Below, piece after piece: positions 62,997 through 64,000 of a stretch of DNA of 64,000 nucleotides (position 1 is the stretch's first letter; the number at the start of each line of letters is the position of its first letter). A program made the translations under genes and the position numbers. The notes under the pieces are model-generated. The model ran no database searches, was not told the DNA's origin, and saw only the letters and a program-made list of their open reading frames with translations. Source of the stretch: Mycobacterium sp. E2479 (lineage in GTDB: Bacteria; Actinomycetota; Actinomycetes; Mycobacteriales; Mycobacteriaceae); assembly GCF_001667925.1 (NCBI RefSeq), contig NZ_LZJR01000084.1, positions 1 through 64,000 of the forward strand, written 5' to 3'.

Positions 62997-63473
62997 TCAA
63001 GCGCCGGGCTGCAGGATCTCGGTCGTTGCGAGCTGGCCGCCGGCCCGCATCCAGGCCGCGACCACGCCGGGAGCGTCACGGTCGGGGTTGTAGATGTCTT
63101 CCTCGCTGGAGAACAGGCCGTCTCCGGCGTAGACCAGCCGCGTCCAGTTCGGGAACCAAAACGGTTCGCCTTCCGGATCGGTCGGGTGGTCCAGCAGGTT
63201 CTTGATCATGAGGACGACGGCGTCATTGTCGTCGTCATGGGCGACCCAACCATTGGGAAAACGCATGTGCGGGAACGGCGCCATTACCGCAACGATCCAG
63301 TCGCGGACCGCTTCGCGCCCGTGAAAGACCCCGTAGTGATGCTCGGTGTAGACGACGTCCTCGGTGAACAGGTCCGCAAACGGCCGCCAATCGCCCGAAG
63401 CGCTGCACCCTTCGACGACTTTGGTGTAGTTGTCGACGGCGGTATCGATTTCTGCCCTGCTGAATTTGCCCAT
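62997..63473 (-). CDS. SnoaL/NTF2-like protein
   Basis: A 158-residue NTF2-fold protein. ATG 63473; D-W-R-P-F-A-D-L-F-T-E-D-V-V-Y is the typical first helix-strand, then V-R-D-W-I-V, V-L-M-I-K-N-L-L and a late Y-A-G-D-G-L-F-S-S-E-E-D-I-Y-N. The family covers isomerases, hydrolases and scaffold proteins. Substrate unknown. It is divergent from the SDR that follows. Confidence 0.8.
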   Translation of the reverse strand: MGKFSRAEIDTAVDNYTKVVEGCSASGDWRPFADLFTEDVVYTEHHYGVFHGREAVRDWIVAVMAPFPHMRFPNGWVAHDDDNDAVVLMIKNLLDHPTDPEGEPFWFPNWTRLVYAGDGLFSSEEDIYNPDRDAPGVVAAWMRAGGQLATTEILQPGA

Positions 63474-63532
63474 AGCGGACACACTAGAACGTGTTCCGGT
63501 TTCGGGGCGCTCGTATGAATGGGGATCTCGGA

Positions 63533-64000
63533 TGAACAACGTGATGGACTTGTTTGGCCTACGCGGCAAGAGGGCGTTAATCACCGGGGCGTCCAGCGGC
63601 ATCGGCAGGAAGGTGGCCCAGGCCTACGCGCAAGTCGGCGCCGACGTGGCCATCGCCGCCCGGAATGTCGAGGCCCTACAGAGCGTCGCCGACGAGCTGG
63701 CGGCGGACGGCGGCGGCAAGGTGGTGCCGATCCGATGCGACGTGACCCGTCCCGAACAGGTGAACAGCATGGTGGACCGGGTGATGGCCGAGCTGGGCGG
63801 CATCGACATCGCGGTCTGCAACGCCGGCATCATCACCGTCGTCCCGATGCTGGAGATGTCGCCCGATGAATTCCAGCGCATCCAGGACACCAATGTGACC
63901 GGCGTCTTCCTGACCGCGCAGGCGGCGGCCCGGGCGATGGTGGCCCAAGGGTGTGGCGGCGTCATCATCAACACCGCCTCGATGTCGGGCAGCATCATCA
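63533..64000 (+). CDS. Short-chain dehydrogenase (cut by window end)
   Basis: The first 156 codons of an SDR starting at ATG 63533: A-L-I-T-G-A-S-S-G-I-G-R-K (NADPH-binding, Arg following), C-N-A-G-I, T-N-V-T-G-V and I-I-N-T-A-S-M-S-G. The catalytic Tyr-x-x-x-Lys lies beyond the window. The T-x3-G-x-G and N-A-G motifs make the assignment secure; substrate unknown. Confidence 0.92.

Overview
The window is a chromosomal segment of a Mycobacterium, most likely a slow-growing nontuberculous species. Evidence for this: GC-rich codon use with frequent GTG starts; a PPE protein; three cutinase-like lipases, one very close to CFP21; a furA-katG pair with its promoter; a DUF732 protein, DUF4333 lipoprotein debris and a GAP/Sap family protein; several mycobacterial LCMT-type methyltransferases; and a Tpx whose three cysteines have the same numbering (60, 80, 93) as the M. 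tuberculosis enzyme. The species cannot be fixed from sequence alone. I see no rRNA, tRNA, CRISPR array, insertion sequence or prophage.

Layout. 1-10 kb: the end of a LysR regulator, small oxidoreductases, a cutinase, small secreted proteins (one with a 25-residue repeat), a DUF899-SRPBCC pair, and an ATP-grasp enzyme coupled to a beta-lactamase-fold hydrolase. 10-14 kb: a bacteriophytochrome fused to a SpoIIE-type phosphatase, divergent from a heme oxygenase that can make its bilin; this is the most striking module here. 14-27 kb: housekeeping and lipid-related enzymes (SDR, Sap-like protein, methyltransferases, M42 peptidase, CitE-like lyase, glucose-6-phosphate dehydrogenase, FAD monooxygenase, BrkB, enoyl-CoA hydratase, Spl-type radical SAM protein). 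27-38 kb: a CFP21-like cutinase, several small proteins, a MOSC protein, a PPE protein with a SHOCT tail, a glycosyltransferase with a methyltransferase, and a FAD/Rieske oxidoreductase. 38-42 kb: an L,D-transpeptidase and furA-katG closed by a strong terminator. 43-47 kb: an apparent glycosyltransferase, methyltransferase and alpha/alpha-toroid operon behind a clear promoter/operator. 47-64 kb: a third cutinase, a GH16 glucanase, paired LCMT-type methyltransferases, a SOUL protein, an aldehyde dehydrogenase, AraC/VOC, a nitronate monooxygenase, Tpx, GlxA/PfpI, and an SDR cut by the window end.

A second theme is gene decay. Between intact genes lie remnants of hrpA, an aldehyde dehydrogenase, a zinc alcohol dehydrogenase, an MDR-family reductase with an internal deletion, a coiled-coil gene with in-frame stops, a truncated DUF4333 lipoprotein, and two small genes with single frameshifts. 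This suggests a genome losing accessory functions, although isolated one-base shifts could also be sequencing errors.
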